Source of the DNA: G958295645 sp965242735
GTDB lineage: Bacteria > Gemmatimonadota > Gemmatimonadetes > Longimicrobiales > Gaopeijiaceae
Reading direction: 5' to 3'
DNA: 64,000 bases
NCBI GenBank assembly: GCA_965242735.1
Contig: OZ251497.1
Location: 2,418,001 to 2,482,000, forward strand
Below the pieces are notes generated by a model that was given only the letters and a program-made list of their open reading frames with translations, had not been told where the DNA came from and ran no database searches. Positions 25,462-36,925 of the stretch are shown here, one piece after another (position 1 is the stretch's first letter; each line of letters starts with the position of its first letter). The position numbers and the translations under genes were made by a program.

Positions 25462-27993
25462 TTAGTTACCCCCCCCCCCCCCCCCGCTGTTGATCGCCAA
25501 GATCATGGTCGCGACTGTCGAGGCAAAGGCCAGCATGAGCGACGAGAACGCGGCCCAATCGAAGCCGCTGCCCGTCTCCTCGGGGCGGCTGGGCACAAAT
25601 ACCCGCGCTCCAGGCTCCAACAACGGGTCTGATCGAAACAACCCCAAGAACTTGCTCGTTGTCGCTCGCGAACCGTCCCGATAGGAAACGCTCAATCCAT
25701 CTCTGTCACCCGAGTCACGCACTCCGCCAGCTTCGGAAATCACGTCCGAAACCGACAGGCCGGGGCGGAAGGTCACCTCGGTAGGAAACTCGATCTCGCC
25801 CACGACCGCCACGGTGCTCCGGTAAGGCTCGGCAATTAGGACGTCGCCTTCCTGGAGAACGGGATCGTCGGCTCTCGACCTGCCTTGTCGCAATCCGCTG
25901 ATGTCGACTGCCACAACGACGTCGCCTCTTTCCAAGCGGATGTCGGTGATCAGCGGAGACGTCACCCCGCCGGCCCTGGCCATCACGCTTGACAGAGTCT
26001 CGTCCGGCGAGACCATCGCGTACTCTCCAGTATGCATGAATTGTCCTTCCAAGACGACAGTGGCCAAGGGCGAAAATCCCGCGCGACGGCGCACGTAGAC
26101 GACGTCGCCCGCTTGGAGGGTTGCTTCCGCCACTACTCGCGAGGCATCATCCGCCGGGGGCGCAAACTGGGCAGCCCGGCTGGTCTCGACAACCGAAGCC
26201 CGGATGCCTGAAATGATCGACTCCGCGTCGTCCGATGCGTCGTCCGTCTCGACCCGACGGGCAACCTCGACTTCCCAGGGCATCGCCGACGCCAAGAAGC
26301 CCCCGGCCTCCAAGACGAGATCGCCAGGAGTCATCCCATCCACGAACAAGTATTGTCCGGGAGCGGCCACTGCCCCTCGAATGGATACGGAATCGCTCTG
26401 TCTCAGGACCACTCGGGAGAAGACGGTGATTCGGTCGTCCTCGGCCACCGGCATGTGCAAGTCGGTCGTCAAGTCGACACGAATACGTCGGAGCACCGCT
26501 CTTTCCGATGGGTCCTCGCGCACCACAAGAACGTCGGTGAGCAACGCTTCCTGCTCCGCTCCCCCGGCCAACTCGATGGCGTCTCCCATGGTCAAGTCGG
26601 GGGTCCAGCCGTAGGTCCCCGGCGCCCCGACCGCTCCTCCAACGACAAATTCTCGCCTAGTTGCATCGGACACCCGCAGGATCTCGATGCGATCTCCGGC
26701 CTCCACCGCAAAGTGGTCTTCGCCGGCAAGCACGCTGGACAAGGGAAGGATCAACTTCACGCGTTCGGTCAGGGGGCTTCGCTCGTGCGGCGGAAGAACC
26801 CGGTCGACGCTCGCAGTCTCCGTTCGGGCGGTCGGCAACAATCCCCCCGCAAACTCCACCAATTCGGGAATTCCCTCGCCCTCTCGAAGCTCGTAGATGG
26901 CCGGCTGGCGGATCATGCCGCGGACGGCAACTTGCTTGCCCGCCCACGGCACATGCACGATGTCGCCTTCGCGCAACCTCGGATTGACGTCGAGACGGCC
27001 GCTCGTCATGAAGGGATAAAGATCGACCTCGGTCTCTTCGTTGCCCCTCACGATGCGGACGTGGCGGAAACTGCCCTGCAGAATCGGGCCACCAGAGCGG
27101 TACATGGCGTCCACGAGCGACGCCATGGAGCTGACGACATAGGAGCCGGGTGCGTGAACAGCTCCTACGACGTGCACCTGTATCGTACGAACCCTGCCCA
27201 AGGACACGGAGTAGCGGGTCCGCGCTTCTGGATCCCGTCCAATGCCGCTGTAGATGTCGCGCAACCGCCCGCCCAAGCGTGTCTCGAATTCGGCCAGGGT
27301 CAACCCTGACACGACCATGTTCCCGGCTCTCGGGATGAACGTCGTGCCCTCCCGCGTCACGTAAAGCGTATGCACCAGTTCGACGTCGCCCGTGATCACG
27401 AGGGAAAGCCGGTCGCCGGGGCCCAACACATAGTCCTCGCCAGCGGGCGCCGAAAGAACGGGAGCACCGCGGACACCACGAAAAACTTGGCGGCCGAACA
27501 CGTCCAGGTCGGCTCCAAGGTCGCGGATACCCGTGGGGATCTCTTCCGGTTCTTCCGCCGGCAAGGCGGCACGCTCCGGGGATGCCGTCGACTCCGTCTC
27601 GGCATCGTCCACGACCAGGCCCACCCTAACCAGCGTCTCCATCACCTCCGCAGTCAGCAGCCGGCTCTCGGCCGTGCCGGCCGCAGGCGACGCAGGCAGG
27701 AACATGTCGGCCACGCTGGCATCCAAGCCCTCAACCTCGAGACGTCGGCGAAGCTCGTCCATCCCCATGCCGGAGCGCTGGAAGAGAGCCCGCGCTTCGG
27801 CAATGGTCATCTCCGGCGGACCGGCCTGGGTCGTCGGTCGTCGAAAGGCGGCGGCATCCTGCAAGTTCGGGACGGGCGTCGTTTCCAGCACAGGCCCAGT
27901 CGCTCCTTCAGCTGCAGAAGCCAGCACGGCAAGAAATACAGGAAGACCCAACACCGCCGTGCGGGTATCGATGCGAACGATGTTGCGGATCAT
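25462..27993 (-). CDS. Polysaccharide export protein with multiple SLBB domains (Wza-like)
   Basis: An 843-residue exported protein. It has a signal peptide (VLGLPVFLAVLASAAEG), a long N-terminal region with Pro/Glu-rich linker, then a Poly_export domain starting YVLGPGDRLSLVITGDV. About six SLBB/ubiquitin-like repeats follow, each with a pattern like VVGAVHAPGSYVV...LVDAMYRSGG or IRGAVAAPGQYLFVDG. Near the C-terminus is a membrane segment (SSLMLAFASTVATMILAI) ending in six Gly and Asn. It likely forms the outer-membrane/periplasmic conduit for capsule or exopolysaccharide. The start ATG overlaps the Wzz stop (ATGA). Length exceeds E. coli Wza (about 380) because of extra SLBB repeats. Confidence 0.9.
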   Translation of the reverse strand: MIRNIVRIDTRTAVLGLPVFLAVLASAAEGATGPVLETTPVPNLQDAAAFRRPTTQAGPPEMTIAEARALFQRSGMGMDELRRRLEVEGLDASVADMFLPASPAAGTAESRLLTAEVMETLVRVGLVVDDAETESTASPERAALPAEEPEEIPTGIRDLGADLDVFGRQVFRGVRGAPVLSAPAGEDYVLGPGDRLSLVITGDVELVHTLYVTREGTTFIPRAGNMVVSGLTLAEFETRLGGRLRDIYSGIGRDPEARTRYSVSLGRVRTIQVHVVGAVHAPGSYVVSSMASLVDAMYRSGGPILQGSFRHVRIVRGNEETEVDLYPFMTSGRLDVNPRLREGDIVHVPWAGKQVAVRGMIRQPAIYELREGEGIPELVEFAGGLLPTARTETASVDRVLPPHERSPLTERVKLILPLSSVLAGEDHFAVEAGDRIEILRVSDATRREFVVGGAVGAPGTYGWTPDLTMGDAIELAGGAEQEALLTDVLVVREDPSERAVLRRIRVDLTTDLHMPVAEDDRITVFSRVVLRQSDSVSIRGAVAAPGQYLFVDGMTPGDLVLEAGGFLASAMPWEVEVARRVETDDASDDAESIISGIRASVVETSRAAQFAPPADDASRVVAEATLQAGDVVYVRRRAGFSPLATVVLEGQFMHTGEYAMVSPDETLSSVMARAGGVTSPLITDIRLERGDVVVAVDISGLRQGRSRADDPVLQEGDVLIAEPYRSTVAVVGEIEFPTEVTFRPGLSVSDVISEAGGVRDSGDRDGLSVSYRDGSRATTSKFLGLFRSDPLLEPGARVFVPSRPEETGSGFDWAAFSSLMLAFASTVATMILAINSGGGGGGN
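25469..25485. repeat. 17-bp poly(C)/poly(G) homopolymer at the end of the exporter gene
   Basis: A run of 17 C on the plus strand, read as G on the coding strand, encodes the final Gly residues just before Asn-stop. Gain of one G gives an immediate TAA; loss of one reads three more codons (V-T-N) before TGA. Such tracts slip readily during replication, and also in sequencing. Confidence 0.92.
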
Positions 27994-29078
27994 GGCCTGG
28001 AGAGACGACGGAGAACAGGAATGGGGGCGGCGAAATCGTCCCAAGCCTTCCGGAGCTCGCCAACCGCGGCGCTGGGCGTACGCTTCACGTACTGAAACAG
28101 AAGCACGACGACGAAGGTCATCAAGCATCCGCCCATCAACCCAGCGGTCCCCGCTAAGGCAATTGCGCGCGAATCGGGACGCCTGGGCAGAAACGGGGAC
28201 TGAATGACGGCCATGGTGGGCGTGTCCCGCAACGCTTCGACCTGGGCGTCGGCAAAGGCGGCCTGCAAGCGGTCGTAGCGATCGTGCATCCGGTTGAACT
28301 CGGCTTGAAGGCGTCCGTTATCCATGGCCAGCTCAGACCATTCGCCAAAGTCCCGGTTGGCCTTCCTGAATGCCAGCAGTTCCTGCTCCGCCTTCGCCCT
28401 GGCCGCATTGGCTTGGTCCAACTGCCGCTCGATGAAAGCCGCCCGGTCCTCGAACTGCGACTGTCGGAGTTCAATGGTGAGGTTGTTCAGCTCGTCGATC
28501 AGGTACGCGGCGACGTCCCTCGACACGTGGGGCCAACGCGTGCGCACGCGGACGGTGAATATGCCGGACGCTATGTCCCGTTGCACGCGCACGGCGCCCT
28601 CCAGCCATCGCCTGACTTCCCTGCTTCTTCGGAATTCGTTGCGAGCCTCGATTTCCAGGAGCCCCGGCAGCGAGACCGGCTCGAGCTTGTCGTCCACCAT
28701 CACGTGGTAACGACGGACCCCCACCGAATCCCTCAACGGTCGCGAACCGAGGACCCGCTCGACCAGGTAGACGGAAAGTTGTGGACCGTCGGCGACGGGG
28801 CCCAGACCGAAACTACTGGCCAGCGCCAAGGCCCGGTTGAAGCTGTTGGACCCGTGTTCGATCATGAAGATCGTCGTGGTCGTGTACGTGCGGTCGCCCA
28901 CGAGCCCTCGAAGCGACTGAAGAAGGGCGAACGCCAAGCCGCACAACAAGATCAGACGGCCGTGGCGCACGCCCGTCGCCACCATGGACACCAACGAGAA
29001 CTGCGCGTCGCTCCCGGCCAGCTCGTTGAACTCGTCGTCCAAGCCGGCGTCTCGGCCCGGATCAAGCGATTCTCTCAA
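27990..29078 (-). CDS. Wzz-type chain-length determinant / polysaccharide co-polymerase
   Basis: A 362-residue protein with the layout of Wzz family members. A cytoplasmic N-terminus leads to a first membrane helix (LILLCGLAFALLQSLRGLVG, about 41-60), a large periplasmic part with coiled-coil character (about 205-285, FEDRAAFIERQLDQANAARA), and a second helix (about 303-330, IALAGTAGLMGGCLMTFVVV) just before the end. No Wzc-type kinase domain is attached. It is the first gene of a pair with the SLBB exporter, so together they would set length and export of the polymer. Confidence 0.87.
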   Translation of the reverse strand: MRESLDPGRDAGLDDEFNELAGSDAQFSLVSMVATGVRHGRLILLCGLAFALLQSLRGLVGDRTYTTTTIFMIEHGSNSFNRALALASSFGLGPVADGPQLSVYLVERVLGSRPLRDSVGVRRYHVMVDDKLEPVSLPGLLEIEARNEFRRSREVRRWLEGAVRVQRDIASGIFTVRVRTRWPHVSRDVAAYLIDELNNLTIELRQSQFEDRAAFIERQLDQANAARAKAEQELLAFRKANRDFGEWSELAMDNGRLQAEFNRMHDRYDRLQAAFADAQVEALRDTPTMAVIQSPFLPRRPDSRAIALAGTAGLMGGCLMTFVVVLLFQYVKRTPSAAVGELRKAWDDFAAPIPVLRRLSRP

Positions 29079-29150
29079 GGTGACGGCTCCTGGTCATGGG
29101 CGGCCCCCGCGATGGACCCCAAGGGAACGCGACGAAGCAACGCCGCAATA

Positions 29151-29156
29151 TAATAG
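29151..29156 (-). promoter_or_regulatory. Possible -10 element of the wzz-exporter operon
   Basis: On the minus strand TATTAT lies 72 bp upstream of the Wzz start, in the only AT-rich spot of this gap. No good -35 is visible 17 bp upstream. Confidence 0.3.
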
Positions 29157-29187
29157 CGGAGGTCCTGTCTCACCAGCCTCGGCGCCC

Positions 29188-29676
29188 TCACCGGCGCCGG
29201 TCGGGGACGCCCCTGTGCCGGCTCGGCTCGATGCGCTCGAAGACCGTCCGGTTTCCAGCCTCGTCAAAGGCAACGACATCGTACGACTGCGGGTTCGGAC
29301 CTTCCATCCCCGGCGAGCCCACGGGCATTCCTGGCACCGCGATCCCGTCGGCTGCCGAGCCGGACTCGAGAAAGGCCCGGACGACCCGGGCGGGCACGTG
29401 GCCCTCGACGACGTAGCCTTCCACGACGGCCGTGTGGCACGACGCGAGGTCCGCCGGCACGCCTTCGCGGCGCTTGACGGCCCGCATGTCCGCCACGTCC
29501 TCGGTCACGACCCGGAATCCGGCTTGCTGCAGATGATCGACCCACTTCGCGCAGCAGCCGCACGAGGCCGACTTGTAGACGCGAACCTCGGGGCTCTCCG
29601 GCATGGTGCCGCCAGGCCAGAACGCGGTCGACACGCCGACGGCCACGAGAACCGCCGACAGCTTCTTGATGCTCAT
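29188..29676 (-). CDS. DUF411 (CopG-like) secreted metal-binding protein
   Basis: A 162-residue protein with an N-terminal signal sequence (LSAVLVAVGVSTAF), then the DUF411 core. The core comprises VYKSASCGCCAKWVDHLQ, ASCHTAVVEGYVVEGHVPA and GIAVPGMPVGSPGME, with Cys, His and Met residues suited to copper binding. DUF411 proteins are often linked to copper handling in the periplasm. No other copper gene is nearby. The family's terminal signature ending in V-x-x-F-D is followed here by about 20 extra basic residues. Confidence 0.87.
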   Translation of the reverse strand: MSIKKLSAVLVAVGVSTAFWPGGTMPESPEVRVYKSASCGCCAKWVDHLQQAGFRVVTEDVADMRAVKRREGVPADLASCHTAVVEGYVVEGHVPARVVRAFLESGSAADGIAVPGMPVGSPGMEGPNPQSYDVVAFDEAGNRTVFERIEPSRHRGVPDRRR

Positions 29677-29759
29677 GACTTCCTCCCAGCCTGCGTCGGA
29701 GAACAGGTGCCGGCGGCGAGTCCTCCGACGCGCTCTCGCCGCGCGCGATCAGCGTAAGA

Positions 29760-29765
29760 AGTATA
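29760..29765 (-). promoter_or_regulatory. Possible -10 element for the DUF411 gene
   Basis: TATACT on the minus strand, 84 bp before the ATG at 29676, stands out in a very GC-rich gap. The -35 region is not recognisable. The rest of the 29677-29950 gap holds no gene that I can support. Confidence 0.35.
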
Positions 29766-29950
29766 CACGGTTCCGCCGCGCACGGCCGGACCGGCGCCGT
29801 CCGACGGCACGACCGCCCGCTTGAGCTTGCCGACGCCGACGTTGGAACGATAGGATGCCCCGACGTCCAGAACGCCGAGAGCGCGGACCGGCCGAACGGC
29901 CGCCGACCCGCCGCTCGACCGCAACCGCCCGCAACGCGAGATCGCCGACG

Positions 29951-31453
29951 ATGAAGCTCCGCTCCAAGCCGAGGCCGTGCCGCCTCCTCGTCCCCGCCCT
30001 TCTCCTGCTGCCGATCGCGGCGGCGGCTCAGCAGCCGGACGCCTACGACTACTGGCGCTTCAACCGCGAGATGATCGCGCGGGGAATGCAGGCGGTGTTC
30101 CTGTGCAACGGCCTCTTCACGTCCGACCGCACCTTGGAGCAGGTGTTCGAGCAGGAAATCGCCTACGTCCGGGGCGGACTGGGCACGCCCGTGGGCACGG
30201 CGCGCGGAGGCGACTACGAGGTGGACTGGGACCGGAGGGCCGTGGCCGTCGGGGCGCCGGGCTACGTGCCGGTCATGCGGGCCGCGTTTCGCGAGGGCCT
30301 CGGATGCGTGATCATGGCCCCGGACCAGACCTGGGACGACATCGGCAGCCTGCCCCAGCTCGACATGCCGCCGCCTCCGGGGGACCCGGCCGCCCTGGCT
30401 TGGCCGGACGGCGACGTGGTCGACGACGCGCCGCTGCCCCCCGCCGTGGACGCCGACGCCCTTCAGGCCGCCTCGGACTGGGTGTTCGAAAGGGAATCGC
30501 CGGAGCAGGTCACCTTGAGCCTCCTCGTCGTCCACGGGGGCCGCATCGTCCACGAGCGCTACGCCCCGGGCGTCGACATCTCGACGCGCACGCGCACGTG
30601 GTCGACGGCGAAGAGCATCGCCGTGACCCTGATCGGCATCCTCGCCGACCAAGGGCGTCTCGACCTGGACGCTCCTCTGGGCTTCGACTGGCTGCCGCGC
30701 GCCGCCGCGCCCGAGACCGATCCGCGAGCGGCCGTCACGTTGCGGCACGTCCTGCACATGTCGAGCGGCCTGCATCCGGTGGACAACCAGCGGCTGGAGT
30801 ACGCGACCGGCTCCGGCCTTGCGTACTGGGCCGGCGCCAGTTCCGTGGCCGGAGCGCGCCGACGGGCGCTGATTCGCGAGCCCGGCGCCACCTGGGACTA
30901 CGAGAACTACGACACGCTCCTCGGCGTCTACGCGATGAAGCTGGCGCTCGGCGACGACTATCTGTCCTTCCCGCGCACGGCCCTGCTGGATCGCATCGGC
31001 ATGCGCAACACGTTGCTGAGCGTGGACCGCTTCGGCGACTTCATCCTGAGCAGCCAAGTCTACACCAACGCCCGCGACCTGGCGCGCTTCGGCTTGCTCT
31101 ACCTGAACGGCGGCGTCTGGAACGGCGAGCGCGTCCTCTCGAAGGAATGGATCGACTTCGTGCGCGCGCCCGCGCCTGCCACGGCCGAACGCGGCAACTT
31201 CTACGGCGGCCAATGGTGGCTCGTCCCCGACGACCGCAGCGACGTCCCGGCCGACGCCTACTCCACGGCCGGCAACCGCGGCCAGTACGTGATCGTCGTG
31301 CCGTCGCACGACCTGGTGATCGTCCGTCGCGGCCTGGACTACGGCCGGCAAGGGTTCAACCGCTGGGACTTGACGCGCGAAACCCTGAAGGCGGTGAAGC
31401 CGACGGCGGGGGAGCGGGCCCCTGCGCCCTCGTCGAACGGCGCGGGGAGCTAG
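29951..31453 (+). CDS. Secreted serine hydrolase, class C beta-lactamase family
   Basis: A 500-residue protein. The ATG at 29951 gives a clear signal peptide (LLVPALLLLPIAAAAQQ). The beta-lactamase/DD-peptidase core shows S-x-x-K as S218-T-A-K221 (WSTAKS), a YEN motif (WDYENYDT) for Y-x-N, and the family blocks LVVHGGRIVHERY and HVLHMSSGL. Such proteins are mostly esterases or peptidases rather than antibiotic-resistance enzymes. The first 150 residues, with CNGLFTSDRTLEQVFEQE, form an additional conserved region seen in a subgroup of these hydrolases. It is convergent with the tRNA gene. Confidence 0.9.
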   Translation: MKLRSKPRPCRLLVPALLLLPIAAAAQQPDAYDYWRFNREMIARGMQAVFLCNGLFTSDRTLEQVFEQEIAYVRGGLGTPVGTARGGDYEVDWDRRAVAVGAPGYVPVMRAAFREGLGCVIMAPDQTWDDIGSLPQLDMPPPPGDPAALAWPDGDVVDDAPLPPAVDADALQAASDWVFERESPEQVTLSLLVVHGGRIVHERYAPGVDISTRTRTWSTAKSIAVTLIGILADQGRLDLDAPLGFDWLPRAAAPETDPRAAVTLRHVLHMSSGLHPVDNQRLEYATGSGLAYWAGASSVAGARRRALIREPGATWDYENYDTLLGVYAMKLALGDDYLSFPRTALLDRIGMRNTLLSVDRFGDFILSSQVYTNARDLARFGLLYLNGGVWNGERVLSKEWIDFVRAPAPATAERGNFYGGQWWLVPDDRSDVPADAYSTAGNRGQYVIVVPSHDLVIVRRGLDYGRQGFNRWDLTRETLKAVKPTAGERAPAPSSNGAGS

Positions 31454-31474
31454 CGCCGCGCTCCCGATTCGCAA

Positions 31475-31558
31475 TGCCGAGGGAGGGACTCGAACCCTCA
31501 CGCCCGCAAGGGCAAAGGTTTTTGAGACCTTCGCGTCTACCGGTTCCGCCACCTCGGC
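31475..31558 (-). tRNA. tRNA-Leu (anticodon CAA)
   Basis: The reverse strand folds into a full 84-nt tRNA. The acceptor stem is GCCGAGG/CCTCGGC with discriminator A. The anticodon arm is AAGGT-CTCAAAA-ACCTT, with CAA at positions 34-36 reading TTG. A long class II variable arm and the T arm GAGGG-TTCGAGT-CCCTC complete the fold. CCA is not encoded. Confidence 0.95.
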
Positions 31559-31596
31559 TGGGCACGTAGGCTAGCCGATCCGGCGCGTTCCGTAAA

Positions 31597-31776
31597 GGAC
31601 CGCGAAGCCAGGGGTCCGCTTCCCGCTTGGGCGACCACCATCTCCCTCGGCCCCCTAGTTCGTGCACAGGTCCCGCGAAGCCAGGGTCCGCTTCCCCGCT
31701 TGGGCGACTGCCCCCAGAGGCGTGGCCCCGGCCTTCGGGCTGGCAGTCGCTTCCGCCCCCTTGGGCAACTGCCCCG
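31597..31776. repeat. Repeat pair (73-bp offset) plus a degenerate third copy beside the tRNA
   Basis: CGCGAAGCCAGGGGTCCGCT at 31601 recurs at 31674 with one base missing, and the match continues through CCGCTTGGGCGAC (about 42 bp). A weaker third copy begins near 31745 (GTCGCTTCCGCCCCCTTGGG). The copies contain GAAGC...GCTTC. The region lies between the tRNA promoter side and the aconitase start. Confidence 0.85.
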
Positions 31777-31811
31777 CCGCGGCCGCCTTGAACTCTCGCC
31801 GGTGCGTCGCC

Positions 31812-34628
<2,817 letters not shown>

Positions 34629-34640
<12 letters not shown>

Positions 34641-34828
34641 GGACCCGGCCGCGCGATGGGCATCCGGTCCGGCCACCGACGGCAACGGCGACTCGTGTTC
34701 CACCCGGCGGCGTAGGACCCGGCCGCGCCGGGCGTCCGGCTACTGCCAGGACGCCCGGCGGAAGGACCCGCCCATCGACGAGCGCGTGGCACCCGGCCGC
34801 GACGGCGTCGGGCTACTGCCAGGACGCC
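34629..34828. repeat. Three-copy repeat cluster between two convergent genes
   Basis: The aconitase 3' end, GGCGGCGTAAGGACCCGGCC at 34631, recurs at 34706 (offset 75). GGCTACTGCCAGGACGCC at 34738-34755 recurs exactly at 34811-34828 (offset 73), where it encodes the end of the next gene, and the preceding CCCGGCCGCG is shared too. The middle copy has GGGCGTCC-ggctactgcca-GGACGCCC, an 8-bp stem; the third keeps the loop and a 6-bp stem. Confidence 0.87.
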
Positions 34829-35808
34829 TTGTCGTCGCCTCTTCGCAAAGCCAGGGGCGGACCCAGCACCTCGCGGGCCACGACGGCGCGCTTCAGGCTG
34901 TCCCGGTCGCGCAGACCGTACGGATCGCGGTCGCCGGCCGGCGACGCAGGGGTGCGCGGCGGGCGAGATCTCGCCGACGGAGTTCCGGCCGCCGCCGCAT
35001 CTGCGCCGACCTCGGACGCCCGTCCCGACGAACCGCGCGGCGAGGGCGCTGGGGGACCGGCCTGCGGCGTGGAACCCGCCGCCCCGAGCGCCCAGGGATC
35101 GCCCGTCGCCGACGTCCGAGAACGAACCGGTGGACCGCCCGCCTCGCCGCGGCCGCCGCCTGCGGCCTCGAGCCGCCCGCTGTCGACGGGCTCGGGAAGA
35201 CCGAAGCTGGGCAGTCCTCCCTGGTCTGCTTCGGCGGAGATCGTCTGCGGACGGCCGGATCGCTGGCCCCCGCGCGGACCCGGACGCGCATCGCCGCTCG
35301 GCCCGGGAAACGGCAGTTCCTTCTTGGCCTGCGCCTCCAGCTCGGCAAACAGCTCCGCCAGGAGGCCGCGTCCGCGCCCCCGCGCGCCCCCAGCGCCGGC
35401 CCGCACGGGACCGGGACGCTTCGTCCGGCTGCGCGGCCCCGTCGTGACGGGGTCTCCGCCGTGCCCGCCCGCCCCACCCCTGGCAGGCGAGCGCATCGAG
35501 ACCGGCGATTCGAGTCCGCCGTGCCCGCGCGCCCCGGCCCTGGACCTGGTCGCGCCCGGCGCCGAGGACAGCTCTCGCGCCTCCGCTCGCGCACCCGGCT
35601 GCGGCCAACGCCGGTCCGCCGCCCCGCCGCCAACGCCGTCCAGTCCCGCGCCCTCGGCCCCTTCGCCGGCGCCCGGCGGCAGGCCGTCCCCCTCCGGGCC
35701 CGCCACGCCCTCCGGCAGGCCGCCCGTCCCGCTCGGCCGCTTCCTTCTCCCCAGCAGCGACTGCAGGAGCGCGATCCCGCCCAGCACCAAGAGGAACCTG
35801 AGGTCCAT
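34813..35808 (-). CDS. Membrane-anchored low-complexity protein downstream of floA
   Basis: A 331-residue protein with one N-terminal membrane segment (FLLVLGGIALLQSLLG), a very long Gly/Ala/Pro/Arg-rich middle, and a more ordered C-terminal stretch (DSLKRAVVAREVLGPPLALR). That last block and the anchor are the only parts that look selected. It starts 27 bp after the FloA stop, so it is probably the last gene of the nfeD-floA operon. I know no function. A short acidic/Leu-rich helix near 148-165 (LLAELFAELEAQAKKELPF) might be a binding segment. Confidence 0.65.
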   Translation of the reverse strand: MDLRFLLVLGGIALLQSLLGRRKRPSGTGGLPEGVAGPEGDGLPPGAGEGAEGAGLDGVGGGAADRRWPQPGARAEARELSSAPGATRSRAGARGHGGLESPVSMRSPARGGAGGHGGDPVTTGPRSRTKRPGPVRAGAGGARGRGRGLLAELFAELEAQAKKELPFPGPSGDARPGPRGGQRSGRPQTISAEADQGGLPSFGLPEPVDSGRLEAAGGGRGEAGGPPVRSRTSATGDPWALGAAGSTPQAGPPAPSPRGSSGRASEVGADAAAAGTPSARSRPPRTPASPAGDRDPYGLRDRDSLKRAVVAREVLGPPLALRRGDDKASWQ

Positions 35809-35835
35809 GACGCCGCGCGGTCGGCTCGCCCGGGC

Positions 35836-36828
35836 CTAGGCGCCGGACTCCGGCGATTCCTCCTCGCCGGTGGCGATCGAGCGCCGCATGTGCGTGTCGG
35901 ACTCGATGTTGCGGTACTTGGCGTAGTCCATGATGCCGAGATTGCCGTTGCGGAAGGCGTCCGCCATGGCGAGCGGAATCTTGGCTTCGGCCGCGATGAC
36001 CTCGGCGCGCATCTCTTCGACCTTGGCCTTCATCTCCTGCTCCTTGGCCATCGCCATCGCGCGGCGCTCCTCGGCGCGCGCCTGGGCCACCCGCTTGTCG
36101 GCCTCGGCCTGGTCGGTCTGCAGCTCCGCGCCGATGTTCTTGCCCACGTCCACGTCGGCGATGTCGATGGACAGGATCTCGAACGCCGTGCCCGAGTCCA
36201 AGCCCTTTTGCAGGACCGTCTTGGAGATGGCGTCCGGGTTCTCCAGCACCGCCTTGTGCGAGTCCGCCGAGCCGATCGTGGACACGATGCCTTCGCCGAC
36301 GCGCGCCAGGATCGTCTCTTCGCCGGCGCCGCCGACCAGCCGGTTGATGTTGGCCCGGACCGTGACGCGGGCCACGGCGATCAGCTGAATGCCGTCGCGC
36401 GCCATGGCGGCCACGCGCGGCGTCTGCACGACCTTTGGATTGACCGACACCTGGACCGCCTCGAACACGTCCCGGCCCGCCAAGTCGATGGCCGCCGCCT
36501 GCTGAAAGGGCAGCTCGATCGTCGCCTTGTCCGCGCTGATCAGGGCGCGCACCACGCGGTCCACGTCGCCGCCCGCCAAGTAGTGAGCCTCCAGATGCGC
36601 GACGCGCAACGGCAGGCCGGCCTTGGTCGACGCGATCAGCGGACGCACGACGGCGGGCGGGCTCACCTTGCGCAACCGCATTCCCACCAAGCTGCCCAGC
36701 CCCAGCCGGACCCCCGAGAACGTGGCTTCGATCCACAGACGGACGGGCACGACCCACGTCAGGACGAGCAAGGCGACGACGACGACGGCTAGCACCAGGA
36801 GGGTGGTGTTCAAGGCGATCTGATCCAT
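35836..36828 (-). CDS. floA: Flotillin-like protein FloA
   Basis: A 330-residue protein. A membrane hairpin or segment (LLVLAVVVVALLVLTWVV) is followed by VRLWIEATFSGVRLGLGSLVGMRLR and an SPFH domain. The C-terminal coiled coil is rich in Ala/Glu (QTDQAEADKRVAQARAEERR) and ends GIMDYAKYRNIESDTHMR, the hallmark of the bacterial FloA/YqfA group. FloA organises ordered membrane domains and usually sits next to an NfeD protease, as here. The ATG at 36828 has AAGGAA upstream. Confidence 0.95.
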   Translation of the reverse strand: MDQIALNTTLLVLAVVVVALLVLTWVVPVRLWIEATFSGVRLGLGSLVGMRLRKVSPPAVVRPLIASTKAGLPLRVAHLEAHYLAGGDVDRVVRALISADKATIELPFQQAAAIDLAGRDVFEAVQVSVNPKVVQTPRVAAMARDGIQLIAVARVTVRANINRLVGGAGEETILARVGEGIVSTIGSADSHKAVLENPDAISKTVLQKGLDSGTAFEILSIDIADVDVGKNIGAELQTDQAEADKRVAQARAEERRAMAMAKEQEMKAKVEEMRAEVIAAEAKIPLAMADAFRNGNLGIMDYAKYRNIESDTHMRRSIATGEEESPESGA

Positions 36829-36841
36829 TGAGCGGTTTCCT

Positions 36842-36925
36842 TTACGGGCGGCGGGTGAGGGCGACGCAGCCCGTGGCACACGCGATGCTTGCCACGACGA
36901 CAGCGGCGGCGACGCCGTTGGTCAT
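36842..36925 (-). CDS. Tiny membrane peptide overlapping nfeD and preceding floA (candidate)
   Basis: A 27-residue ORF with a single hydrophobic span (GVAAAVVVASIACATGC) and a basic end (ALTRRP). Its ATG overlaps the NfeD stop in the ATGA arrangement that this genome uses for coupled genes, and it ends 13 bp before the FloA start. No independent Shine-Dalgarno is visible. It may be a true small membrane protein or chance. Confidence 0.35.
   Translation of the reverse strand: MTNGVAAAVVVASIACATGCVALTRRP

Noticed and set aside
29951..31453. Serine hydrolase as an antibiotic-resistance beta-lactamase
   Set aside because: Only the general S-x-x-K and Y-x-N family motifs are present; most members with this layout are esterases or peptidases.
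31475..31776. tRNA-Leu with nearby repeats as an integration (att) site
   Set aside because: The repeats do not match the tRNA 3' end, no integrase is nearby, and aconitase follows directly.
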